Shown here piece by piece: positions 8,909 to 18,498 of a stretch of DNA of 64,000 bases (its first letter is position 1; every line of letters begins with the position of its first letter). This DNA comes from Metamycoplasma hominis ATCC 23114. GTDB taxonomy: Bacteria; Bacillota_I; Bacilli_A; Mycoplasmatales; Metamycoplasmataceae. The DNA is taken from contig NC_013511.1 of NCBI RefSeq assembly GCF_000085865.1, positions 294,516 through 358,515 on the forward strand. The letters run 5' to 3'. The notes beneath the pieces were generated by a model. That model had not been told where the DNA came from. It searched no databases and was given only the letters and a program-made list of their open reading frames with translations. A program made the position numbers and the translations under genes.

Positions 8909-10822
8909 ATGAAAAAAAAGTTTTATTTTAATTCTATTTTAATTGCTAGCTCACTTAGCTTTATGCCTTTAATTATTTGTAGTTGTCAAACTAAAAAAGA
9001 TAACTATATTATAGAGGGTAGCAATGCTTATATAGATATTTCAAAAATTTCTAGAATTTTTTTGCATAGGTTAAGCATAGGTCAGATTGCTGCATTACAC
9101 AACATGTATAAGATTTTTTATTACTATGATAATTCTAATAAAAAGCAATATTATGACTCTGCATATGTAAATGACCAAAAGCTATATTTAAGAAATGCAA
9201 ATAAAAATGTTGAATATAAATTAAATTTTCCAATTAAACCTTCTTGAAAACAAGAAATATCAAAATTTGACAATATTAATATTGTAAAAAGCAATAAACC
9301 AAGCGATATTAATAATTTTTTAAACGAATATAGTTTTGATGAAGTAGATTCTGCAGGCGATGTTAATGACGAATGATATAGCATATTAGGCGATAAACGA
9401 AAAAAAGACTTTAATAGAAATAATGATCCTTATTTTGAATATATGCAAACTGTTATTTTTAGATTAATTCAAGATACAGAATTAAATTATTCAATAATGA
9501 AATCTAAATATTTAATAAATTCTAAAAGAGAAAATGTAATTACACAAAATTTATTTAAAAACAAATACATTCAAGCTAGTTCATGATTAAATGATGAGGA
9601 ACATGAGCAACATCGTCAATGATTCAAAAAATTTTTAGTAATATACTTAAATAAATTTAATGTCAATGTCGGGGATGTAGATATAGATTGGAAAAATGCA
9701 GAAATTGTAAGGTCTTTTTCTGGAACCACTGATTATATAAAATTTAAATTCAAAGATATTAAAGATTGAAACGGAAAATCATTATTAAGAAATGATAAAA
9801 AAAATATTGAATATTACATAAATGGTTTTAGAACATATGCAACTAATCAAAAATTTGGTGTTGGCAATCAAGGTTTAAAAGAAGAACTACCATTGTTCAA
9901 CGATTACGTGCCAAATCCACTTCTTGAAATTGATGGTATGAAATTTATGAACATTATTGATAATATTAACTATTTTGTTAAAGGCGCAACTGATATTAAT
10001 TATTGAAATGCAAAAGGATTAATGTATCTTTTTCAAAGCTTCAAAAATGAACCTGGTTTCTTTAAATTAGCAGTTCCTGAATATAAAAAAAATGAAGATA
10101 AGGAATATAAAATTATTGATTTTGAATATACTCCATATTTTAAAACAAATCAAATTTTTAAAGCAATAGTAAGGGTATTTAAACTAAATGGTACATATAA
10201 AGATTATGTTTTAATATCTTCCAATTTTGATGATCACGGTCACAGATTAAAAGGTTTAATTACTAAAAATGCTTTGCCAAATGAACTTAAAGCTTCTGAT
10301 ATATATTCAATTAGAGCAGATAGTGAGCCAATTAAACAAGGAATCAAATTAGATGATTTCATTGATAAGAATAATAAAAATAGTGTTTTTAGATATATGT
10401 TAAATGAATCTGCAAAAAAACTAGAAAATATTTTTGAATATTGAAACAATAATAATAAGCAAAATTATGAAGTTGCTAATTTATTGCTTGCCAAAGATCC
10501 ATTCCAATTAAAATTACTAGCTTCTTATTTAAATAACTACTTATTAGCATATGCACTTGAAAATAAGGAAGGTGAAGTATTTAGTGGAATTAAACGCATC
10601 GATCTTAACATAGTTAAATTACCAAATCAACCAATTGGAAGATTATATTTAAAAATGGATTTTGTTTCATATGCCAATAACCAAGATTTCAAATTCAAAT
10701 CAAAAAATGAAAAAATTGTAAAAAGTGTTTATTTATATTGAAATGGATTTAAAGGATATGACCAACAAAAATATGGAAATGAATATTTTACCATTGATAA
10801 AATTACAGACGGAGATAATTAA
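8909..10822 (+). CDS. Large surface lipoprotein of unknown function
   Basis: 637 residues, intact through many TGA=Trp codons. A signal peptide ends at a CSC lipobox (probable acylated Cys26). The body is rich in Asn, Lys, Tyr and Trp, with repeated YxxW and WNG patterns, and has no transmembrane helix after the signal. An ATG 7 codons upstream (8888) is in frame, but the residues before MKKKFYF do not fit a signal peptide start. The stop lies 2 bases before the next lipoprotein gene, so the pair is one operon. I do not recognise the family. It may belong to the aromatic-motif surface proteins described in mycoplasmas, but I cannot confirm this from sequence alone. Confidence 0.8.
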
Positions 10823-10824
10823 AC

Positions 10825-11844
10825 ATGAAAAAATCAATAAAATTGCTATCCTTGCTTTGTACTTCTACAATAATTTCATTGCCTGCTATTTCTTGCACTA
10901 TCAAAGTAAATCATGATAACGAAGACAAGGAAAATTTAGATTTTTCAAATGATTTTGGTGATAAAAAACAAAAAAATGAATTCAATTTCAAAAACAAGAT
11001 TTCACAAAATATTTATGATTTGTATCAAAATAAAATTGCTATTTTATTTAACGATGTAAAAACTAATTACCGGGAATATAAAAAAATATTTGGATCTTTA
11101 ACAAGAAACTTAAACACTCTAAGGGCTAAGATTAATAGCTTAAGATACGAACAAAGTTTAAAAGAAAACAAAAAAATATTAAATGATTTTTACAATAATT
11201 GATTAGAAGTAAAATCATCAATGCTAAAAAATAATCCATTTGCATTATATTTATTCAAATATAGTTTAATTTTTTCTGATGTGGATGCCGTATTAGCTGA
11301 TACAAATCTTGTTTTTGAAACTTCTGAATTTTTAAAATATTTAAAGACAATTGATGACAGGCTTGAAGGCAAAGACATTGATTTAGGTCAAACTCAACAT
11401 GAATTACAAGCGGTTTGAGATTTTATTAAGGCGCATATATTCAATCCAAATAAATTAACCAAGAGAGAAATGCTTGATAAAATTAACATTGAAGATGATA
11501 AAAACTCGCATAATCACTCACATGCAATCATAAATTTAACATATGAAATGGGTCTATGGCATGAAATGCTGAAAAAAAATAAACTTCAAAATTACGAAGA
11601 ATTTCAAAAAGAATATAAAATTGCTAAAAAACACATAATCGATAATATAAACAATATTGATGTAAATAATAATTATTTAGCATTAAAAAAAGTCCTAGAT
11701 AAAGATTGAAGTTTGGAAAATTCTTACAACTTATTAAATGATTCATTTTTTAGTAGAGCAAAAGAAATTTTAAAAATACTAAAAGAAAATTTGATAAGTA
11801 TTGCTAAGATTGTGGGTTTAACTGATAAAATCAATTTAGACTAA
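10825..11844 (+). CDS. Helical surface lipoprotein of unknown function
   Basis: 339 residues with a signal peptide and lipobox (LPAISC, Cys24). The rest is mostly helical and charged, with a His-rich spot (NSHNHSHA, roughly residues 225-232) that could bind metal. The start is 2 bases after the stop of the previous gene, with GGAG 10 bases upstream, so the two lipoproteins are translated from one transcript and may act together. A hairpin inside the adjacent IS left end may end transcription. No known domain is visible. Confidence 0.8.
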
Positions 11845-11915
11845 ATCTTTAAATCATAATTCCTTTTTAAACTAAAAATAAACGTAACTTGTTATAAACC
11901 TGGACAAAAAAATTA

Positions 11916-11943
11916 GACTCGTAATGAAAAAATACGAGTCTTT
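11916..11943. terminator. Hairpin in the IS left end
   Basis: gactcgta pairs with tacgagtc around an 8-base loop and is followed by a T-rich run. It sits just inside the left inverted repeat, where it would stop read-in transcription and could terminate the upstream lipoprotein operon. Confidence 0.6.
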
Positions 11944-12484
11944 ATTTTTATTATTGAAAGGTTAAATTATTATGGGAAGACAATTAAGAGAAGATGAATG
12001 ATTATCAATATTTTTTTGATATGAACTATATTTAAATCATGATATTTCTAAAGAATTTTTATCACATAAATATTGCGAAATTAGTAATGGAAGGCAACTA
12101 AATAAATATAGTTTAAAACTAATTAAAATTAAATATAAACTCTATAATTTAGGTATCAATATAAAATCGCAAACAGGCAAGGTTTCTAAAAAAGGTAAGA
12201 GTTCAGGCCTCTAAAGAAAAAAAAGAAATATTGAATAAGAAAAAACAAACTTTAAAAGAAATGTTAAAAGAACAGCTTGAATATCTCATTACTGATATTT
12301 TTTTATGAAGAAATTTTAAAATGCAACAATAGCAAAAATTTAAAAGAAGTTGTTGAAAAAAATAAAAAAAGGCATAATTTTTCAATATCAATAAAACAAA
12401 TTATCACTATTTTAGGGATTAAAAATCTACTTTCTATTAAGAATTAAAAAATTTAAATTGCCAACCAAAAACAAGGAAATTGTA

Positions 12485-12886
12485 AGCTGAAATTTGCCAA
12501 AATATAATGATACTAATCTTGTTTTAAAATATTTTAAACTAACTAAATTCCCTAAAAAATTCATTGTACATCCAGACCATAGATATCAATATTTCTCTAA
12601 GGAATTCCTTGATTACATAGATTCAATTAATGGCACTATTTCTATGTCAAGAGTTGGAAATTCTTTGAATAATAGAGAAGTAGAATATTTCTTTTCTATT
12701 CTAAAAACTGAAATATTTTCAAATTTCTTTCAAAAAGTAAAAAGTTTAACATTTGATGAATTGCAAGCAGAAATAGACAAATTTATTAATTGATATAATA
12801 ATGAAAGATTTATCAAAAAATTTGATTTAAAAACACCCCAACAAATTCGGGATGTTTATATGAACAATAAATCTATTTGAGTCTAA
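12485..12886 (+). pseudogene. C-terminal part of IS3-family transposase (OrfB)
   Basis: The frame encodes the end of an IS3 integrase-like domain: NDTNLVLKYF, then the HPDHRYQYFS motif (second catalytic Asp), SMSRVGNSLNNREVEYFF with the catalytic Glu, and WYNNERF before the C-terminus. The N-terminal third, with the first catalytic Asp, is missing. TGA codons encode Trp here as in the host genes. Confidence 0.85.
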
Positions 12887-12930
12887 ATTTTTTGTCCTAG
12901 TTTATTTATAGGCTTTTTTATAAGTTTATA

Positions 12931-13788
12931 TTATTTTTTATCTAATGTTCTAAATCTTAATGATAAGCAGCTAAGTCCACCATCAAGTTTTCTATATTCA
13001 CTTGTATCACAAGTAATAACTCTATAAATACCTAAATCTTGAATAGCTTTTAAAGTTTTTGGATATCCTTCAGGTACTATAACAGTTTCATTAACTCAAA
13101 TACAGTTTGCGGCATATGCTTCATCGGCAGGAACTACAATTTTGTTAAATGAATCAAATGTAGGATAGTTAACAAATTCACCTGCAATTAATAAGTTATT
13201 ATGTTCAAGATAGTTAACTCCTGTTTTAAGGTGCAACATTTCTGTCATTGGTACTGGAACTAACTTCTTACCAATTTTTGCTAATATATTGTGGAATTGT
13301 CTAATTCCGTCACGATTAGTTCTTTCGGACATACCAATGTAGTATGTATCTCCAACCATCATAACATCTCCCCCGTCAACAGTTCCGGGAGCTTCAATTT
13401 TTGCAATGTGTCCATCATCAAAGTATTTCTTTAATGCAGGAAGCATTTCAACTTTTTCTCCATTACGTGTTTTAGCACCTGGATTAGTTAAAATAGCTAG
13501 TTCACCTGGAATAATAACAGCAGTATCTTCTACGAAGCATGAGTCTGGATATTTTTCATTTAAAGGTAAAACGGTTATATCAACACCACAAGTCTTTAAT
13601 TTTTCAATATAATCTTTGTGTTGTTTTTTAGCAAGTTCATAATCTGGATGTAAGCCAGCTGATGAAATACCATTTACCATAGCAGCACATGGTGTTTTAA
13701 CAATAATACTATTAAATTTATTTTTTAAAGGTTTTTCACATGATTTGCAGCAATCTTTGCAATCATTACATTTTTTACAATTACACAT
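12931..13788 (-). CDS. Dimethylarginine dimethylaminohydrolase (DDAH)-like enzyme with Cys-rich N-terminus
   Basis: 285 residues of the guanidino-modifying superfamily. Diagnostic motifs in order: PDSCFVEDTAV (residues 81-91), TVDGGDV (136-142), MSERTNRDG (153-161), LHLKTG (185-190), AANCIWVNET and the C-terminal LDGGLSCLSLRF. The likely triad is Cys274, His186 and Asp138. DDAH enzymes convert methylated arginines to citrulline plus methylamine. True arginine deiminases are about 410 residues, so this is not ArcA. Unusually, the first 17 residues hold seven Cys (2, 4, 7, 10, 13, 14, 17) before the fold begins near residue 25, which suggests a metal-binding or redox tag. The start has AAGGAG upstream. 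The gene lies between two decayed IS elements. Confidence 0.85.
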
Positions 13789-13978
13789 GTTTTTTCTCCT
13801 TAAATATAAAATTGTCGTATATATAACGCATAATTTTACTATTGCTATACATTTATAATTATGCCATTTTATGGTGAAGTAGAAATTTAAAATATTGAAT
13901 TTACATAAAATTGTTTGTTCCTAAACAAATTGATAATCTTTTACTTAAAATTGTAAATTAAATAAGAGAGTATTATTT

Positions 13979-14663
13979 ATGGCAAAAATTAATGGTTCAA
14001 TTATTTCAAAATATGAAATTAAAAAGATTAAAAATTTAGATTTTATTTCCAAAAATTTGCAAGAAAAAACAATGTTATCAATTCCTACAATTTGTAGATA
14101 TAAAAAAATTATTAAAGATAATATGCAAGGTAGCAAAATTAAAGTAAATATTAGACATAAAAACTTTAATAATCAAAATGCAAAAATAATAGAAAACGAT
14201 TTTGCAAAAGACTTATTTTTGAAATATCAAATTGAAAATCAAAAAATAAATTCAAATGTTACTAAAAAATTTATTACTGTTAAAGATTTTTATGAAGACC
14301 TTAGTGAAGAAATAAAGTCAAAAATTTCGTTATTGTATTTATATAATGCTTGATTAAAGCATGGTTTTTGCAGTCCTTATGCTACCCATAAAATTAAAAG
14401 AATTGCAAAAAATATTTTTCAAATTTGAAAATTAATTACAGCAAAATTAGCAATAGTGAAAAATTAATTTATAAGGCGAATATTTTATTGATTGAAAACA
14501 CTAAAAATTGTCAATATATTCAAATAAAAACCAAAATTATAAATTTGGTGAAATTATTGAAGTAGATGCTTGCCGAGATAGATTTTTCGAAACCAATGAA
14601 AAATTCATATTTATCATGCAATTGATGCCAAAAGTGGTGCATTAGTTGCCTTGTGAGCTGAAA
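13979..14663 (+). pseudogene. Decayed ISNCY/IS1202-like transposase, 5' part
   Basis: From ATG 13979 (AAGAGAG upstream) the frame is open to about 14465: an N-terminal DNA-binding half with SIPTICRYKK and a SPYATHKIKRIAK segment. It then breaks into fragments in different frames. These still read GEIIEVDACRDRFFETNEKF and HAIDAKSGALVALWAE, resembling the catalytic domain of ISNCY (IS1202-like) transposases. At least three frameshifts are needed to join them. At about 14660 the sequence switches to the IS3-family OrfB. Confidence 0.6.
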
Positions 14664-15071
14664 TTTATCAAAATATAATGATACTAATCTTGTTTTAAAA
14701 CATTTTAAACTAACTAAATTTCCTAAAAAATTCATTTTATATTCAGTCCACGGATATCAATATTCCTCTAAGGAATTCCTTGATTACATAGATTCAATTA
14801 ATGGCACTATTTCTATGTCAAGAGTTGGAAATTCCTTGGATAATAGAGAAGTAGAATATTTCTTTTCTATTCTAAAAACTGAAATATTTTCAAATTTTTT
14901 CAAAAAAGCAAAAAGTTTAACATTTAATGAATTGCAAACAGAAATAGACAAATTTATTAATTGATATAATAATGCAAGATTTATCAAAAAAATTGATTTA
15001 AAAACACCCCAACAAATGTGGGATGTTTATATGAACAATAAATCTATTTGAGTCTAATTTTTTTGTCCTAG
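14654..15071 (+). mobile_element. 3' part of a second IS3-family copy, fused to the ISNCY fragment
   Basis: From 14654 the sequence is about 90% or more identical to 12483-12900, including the right inverted repeat at 15050-15071 (gagtctaatttttttgtcct). It encodes the same OrfB C-terminus, but with the second Asp motif altered (HPDHRYQY is replaced by YSVHGYQY), so it is inactive. Its 5' end coincides with a microhomology shared with the ISNCY gene. Confidence 0.85.
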
Positions 15072-15133
15072 TTTATTTTACTTACTTTTTTAAATTTTGT
15101 TCATTCCTTATATTTTTTACACGGCCTAAAAAT

Positions 15134-15175
15134 AAAAAATATTTCTTAGTCTTATATTGCTAAGAAATATTTTTT
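15134..15175. terminator. Bidirectional terminator
   Basis: aaaaaatatttcttag pairs with ctaagaaatatttttt around a 10-base loop, with A and T runs on both sides. It separates the IS block from the convergent HTH-peptidase gene. Confidence 0.9.
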
Positions 15176-15191
15176 AAAATTATTAATCTAT

Positions 15192-16271
15192 TTAATTTTT
15201 GCTCTTTTGATCACTTAATGGATCGAAAGCAACGTAAGGATATTTATCTTTTAATGTAGATCATATGTATGAAGTATCAATGTTTTTGTTAGCCTTTTGA
15301 ATAGCTTCACATTGTTGATATGAATTTATTGCATCATATATTGCTTTATATGTTGTAGGGTTGTTTTTTTCTCATGCAAAATATTCTTTGATAACAACTT
15401 TATCAATTTTGTTTTCAGTATAATTTGAAAAAAAGCAATGAACTATTTCATGTAGCAATGAATAAAATATATATGCTTCAGAATTAAACATATCAGAAAG
15501 GAAAATATACCTTTTTGCTCCTTTTTTCAAAGCAATGGCCCTTATCAAACTATTTTCAATAAAAGGCATCGTTACTAGATTAATTCCTTTGCTTAATAAA
15601 ACTTTTTTAATTGTTTCCATTTTTTCTTCAAATGAACAATGTGTATTAGACATGATCGTTAAAATCTTATGATAAAGTGAATTAAATGAAGATTTTCTAA
15701 AAATTCCCACGTTTTCGTCAATATTTTTATCAATTGAAAGCAATTCGCAAAATCTTATTCAAACTTTTGTATTTGGGTTTGAATATGTTCATTCTTCTGC
15801 CGAAACATTATCTTTTAAATATTTATCATAGTTAGCCAAATCAGCAACACCAAAAAATCTTTTTAGCATTATTAATTTAACATGTAATGGACTATTTTCA
15901 TGAATGCTAATGTTAGCTGCCAATGCTAGCTCTGGATGATTTATTAAAAAATCAATACCATGTTTCTTTAAATCATCTTCAATATTCTTATTTTTCTTTA
16001 GTGTTTTTAAGTTATTATAAATATGATAAACTTCCGTTAATGTGCCAATTTCTAAGTGAAATGCATATTCAAGCGCCTCAATAATAGTTGCACTAACGTT
16101 ATTAACTTCATTATTCATAATTGAATTGATATGTTTTATTGATAATCCAAGTCTTATAGATAATTCTTTTTGAGTCATTGAAAACATTTTTAAATAGTAT
16201 TTTATTTCATCTGTAAAATCATTGCCATGAATTTTAACGTGCTTCATATCACAGATGTGCTCTTCAATCAT
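15192..16271 (-). CDS. XRE-type HTH regulator fused to an ImmA/IrrE-type metallopeptidase
   Basis: 359 residues. An N-terminal helix-turn-helix of the XRE/Cro type lies at about residues 30-76 (MTQKELSIRLGLSIKHINSI core). A linker with SAEEWTYSNPN follows, then a DUF955 domain with the zinc-protease motif HEIVH at residues 274-278. Proteins with this two-domain plan act as repressors that are destroyed, or destroy a partner, on signalling. They occur in HigA-like antitoxins and in mobile-element switches (ImmA/ImmR). No toxin-sized gene is adjacent on the same strand. The start at 16271 has an AAGGCGGG element. The intergenic region 16272-16444 is very AT-rich and is the expected operator. 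Location beside an IS cluster hints at transfer. Confidence 0.85.
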
Positions 16272-16444
16272 AAACCCGCCTTAACTTAAACTATTTTTTT
16301 ATTTTTTATAACTATATTATAATTTTTTTTAGTTAAAAAAGTTTATTTTTGATACAAAAAAATATACAAAAAAGTATTTTTATATTGTTTTTTGTATATT
16401 TTTTTAAAATGATAATTATTGTTAATATATTAAATTTAATATTC

Positions 16445-16840
16445 CTAATCCACTATATCTTTTGACGCAACTGCAAAAGGTAGAATATCTTTCATTTTAT
16501 AATGCTTTTGTTGCTTTAAATCAAAACTGTATAAATATACATCGCCATCTAGTTTTAAAAATTGGCTAATAACTTGGGCACAAGCACCGCAAGGATATAG
16601 CAATTTTGATAAATTGCTAATTATATGTATTTCTTTAAAATTACCAACTCTAGCGCCATATGCTACAGAACCAAATAATGCACTTCTTTCAGCACATAAT
16701 CCAGATGGAAATGCAGCGTTTTCAGTATTAACTCCCCAATATTCTTTGCCATTTTCTTCAATTGCACAGCATGCAACTTGAACATGTGAATAAGGACTAA
16801 ATGAATATTTTAATTTATTTTTTAATTCTTCTATTGTCAT
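16445..16840 (-). CDS. cdd: Cytidine deaminase
   Basis: Deaminates cytidine and deoxycytidine to uridine forms in pyrimidine salvage, which matters in an organism without de novo synthesis. 131 residues, the size of the homotetrameric class. The zinc site is clear: CAERSA (Cys plus catalytic Glu) and PCGAC (two Cys). Near the N-terminus SPYSHVQVACC matches the family. I choose the ATG at 16840 (MTIEELK); a start nine codons upstream is possible but matches the family less well. There is no Shine-Dalgarno. It lies divergently from rpsP. Confidence 0.95.
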   Translation of the reverse strand: MTIEELKNKLKYSFSPYSHVQVACCAIEENGKEYWGVNTENAAFPSGLCAERSALFGSVAYGARVGNFKEIHIISNLSKLLYPCGACAQVISQFLKLDGDVYLYSFDLKQQKHYKMKDILPFAVASKDIVD

Positions 16841-16904
16841 ACATATAATTTTACAATATATTTGCAATATAAAATTTATATTAAAATAAACATTTCTTAA
16901 AAAG

Positions 16905-16945
16905 TGTTAAGTATTTTTGCTTAACAGTAAAAAATGTGTTAAAAT
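16905..16945 (+). promoter_or_regulatory. Promoter of rpsP-trmD-rplS with an overlapping dyad
   Basis: -35 TTGCTT at 16917-16922 and -10 TAAAAT at 16940-16945 with a 17-base spacer. A 7-base inverted repeat (tgttaag at 16905 / cttaaca at 16920) overlaps the -35 box. A Shine-Dalgarno (AAAGGA) precedes rpsP. Confidence 0.7.
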
Positions 16946-16991
16946 ATATACTAACTTTAAAAATAAAATTATTAATTAGAAAGGAAAAACC

Positions 16992-17249
16992 ATGGTTAAA
17001 TTAAGATTAAAAAGAACTGGTAAAAAATTCTATGCAACATATAAAATTGTTGCCGCAGATGCAAGAAGCCCACGTGATGGTAAATTTATTGAAGAATTAG
17101 GCTACTATGATCCTAATTCAAAAAAATTAGTGTTAAATAAAGAATTAATTATTAAACACTTGGACAACGGTGCAAAACCTTCAGACACTGTACGTAATTT
17201 GTTAAAGCAAGACAACTTCTATGCAGACTATGTTGCTTCTAAAAAATAA
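16992..17249 (+). CDS. rpsP: 30S ribosomal protein S16
   Basis: 85 residues with the S16 signature: [18 protein letters not shown] at the N-terminus and ELGYYDPN (residues about 36-43). S16 binds 16S rRNA early in 30S assembly. It is the first gene of rpsP-trmD-rplS, with AAAGGAAAAACC before the ATG. A rimM gene, which often sits between rpsP and trmD, is absent. Confidence 0.97.
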   Translation: MVKLRLKRTGKKFYATYKIVAADARSPRDGKFIEELGYYDPNSKKLVLNKELIIKHLDNGAKPSDTVRNLLKQDNFYADYVASKK

Positions 17250-17261
17250 TTTTAATAAATT

Positions 17262-17930
17262 ATGAAGATAAACATTCTGACACTATTTCCAGATTATTTA
17301 AATGCTTTTTGCAATCAAAGTATGATAGCAAAAGCATTAGAGCTTGGACACATTGAAATAAACATCATTAATTTTAGAGATTATTCATTAGATAAACATC
17401 ATAAAGTTGATGATAGCCCTTATGGTGGAGGCGCAGGTATGTTGTTGCAAATCGAACCAATAGATTTAGCACTACAACCTTTAAAAAATAGTCACAAAAT
17501 TTTACTTTCACCGCAAGGAAAGGTATTTAGTCAAAAAAAAGCACATGAACTTGCAAAATTAAATGAAATTACTTTAATATGTGGGCATTATGAAGGCTTT
17601 GATGAAAGAATAACAAAATTAGTAGATGAAGAAATATCAATTGGAGATTTTATCTTAACAGGTGGAGAAATTGCAGCAATGGCAATTTCAGAAGCAGTAG
17701 CAAGATTAATACCAGGAGTATTAAGAAAAAATAGCTATGAGAATGAAAGCTTCGAAGGAAATGGATTACTAGATTATCCGCAATATACAAGACCTGCCGT
17801 ATATAAGGGAATGAAAGTACCAAAAATCTTATTAAGTGGAAATCACCTAGAAATAGAAAAATGAAGATTAAGAAAAGCTCGGGAAATAACCAGAAAAAAA
17901 CGTCCTGAATTATTAAAGAAAGGGAAATAA
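17262..17930 (+). CDS. trmD: tRNA (guanine37-N1)-methyltransferase
   Basis: Methylates G37 in tRNAs using S-adenosylmethionine, which prevents +1 frameshifting. 222 residues. SPOUT/trefoil-knot motifs are present: [11 protein letters not shown] (residues about 50-60), [13 protein letters not shown], and GDFILTGGE before the C-terminal domain. The frame crosses a TGA=Trp codon near the end (EKWRLRKA). It starts 12 bases after rpsP and ends 1 base before rplS, a tight operon. Confidence 0.97.
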
Positions 17931-17931
17931 C

Positions 17932-18288
17932 ATGAGAACAAAATTGTTAGAATTAGTAGAAAAAGATCAAATAAGAGAAGACTTGCCACAATTAAGAGAA
18001 GGTTATAACGTAAGAGTTCACGTAAGAATTAAAGAAGGCGATAAAGAAAGAATTCAAGTTTTTGAAGGATTAATTATTGCTGAATATGGCACAGGAATCA
18101 ATAAATCAATTACCGTAAGAAAAGAATCATATGGTGTTGGAGTTGAAAGAATCTTTAAAATTAACTCACCTTTAATTGCTCAAATTGAAGTTATTAGACG
18201 TAATAAAGTAAGACGTGCTAAATTGTATTACATGAGAGATTTAAAAGGTAAGAGTGCAAGATTAAAAGAAATTAAAAACTCAAAATAA
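17932..18288 (+). CDS. rplS: 50S ribosomal protein L19
   Basis: 118 residues, typical L19: [42 protein letters not shown], then [15 protein letters not shown]19 sits at the 30S-50S interface. It is the last gene of the rpsP-trmD operon and is followed by a terminator. Confidence 0.97.
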   Translation: MRTKLLELVEKDQIREDLPQLREGYNVRVHVRIKEGDKERIQVFEGLIIAEYGTGINKSITVRKESYGVGVERIFKINSPLIAQIEVIRRNKVRRAKLYYMRDLKGKSARLKEIKNSK

Positions 18289-18322
18289 TAAAAAAATAGG
18301 GCGTAAGGCCTTATTTTTTTAT
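18286..18322 (+). terminator. Terminator after rplS
   Basis: aataaaaaaatagggc and gccttatttttttatt form an imperfect stem with a short loop and a terminal T run, directly at the rplS stop. Confidence 0.85.
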
Positions 18323-18448
18323 TATTTAGGGCGATAAATTATATTACTTTAATTAACAAATTATTAACATTTTATTAACAAAAAAATTCAATATAATTAT
18401 TGGTAAAAAATTTTGCCATTTAATCAAATTAAATACAATTTTTAATAT

Positions 18449-18473
18449 CTTTTTTTTCGACTTAAACTATAAT
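18449..18473 (+). promoter_or_regulatory. Promoter of the repeat lipoprotein, with a short T tract
   Basis: TATAAT at 18468-18473 is preceded by eight consecutive T (18450-18457) in the spacer or -35 area. An AAAGGA Shine-Dalgarno lies at about 18482. Confidence 0.5.
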
Positions 18474-18498
18474 CTTGTTCGAAAGGAAATATTAAAAA

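Larger units (their letters stand above)
11899..12900 (+). mobile_element. Decayed IS3-family insertion sequence with both ends present
   Basis: Terminal inverted repeats of 22 bases match at 19 positions: the left end at 11899-11920 (ggacaaaaaaattagactc core) and the right end at 12879-12900. Inside is an OrfA-like gene from ATG 11972 that stops at about 12213 after a frameshift, then continues in other frames to about 12450. After an internal deletion comes the C-terminal half of an IS3 OrfB. The element is only about 1 kb long. It lacks the first catalytic Asp region, so it cannot encode its own transposase. Confidence 0.85.

Noticed and set aside
12931-13788. Arginine deiminase (arcA)
   Set aside because: The protein is 285 residues with DDAH-type FVEDTAV, LHLKTG and LDGGLSC motifs; arginine deiminases are about 410 residues with different signatures.
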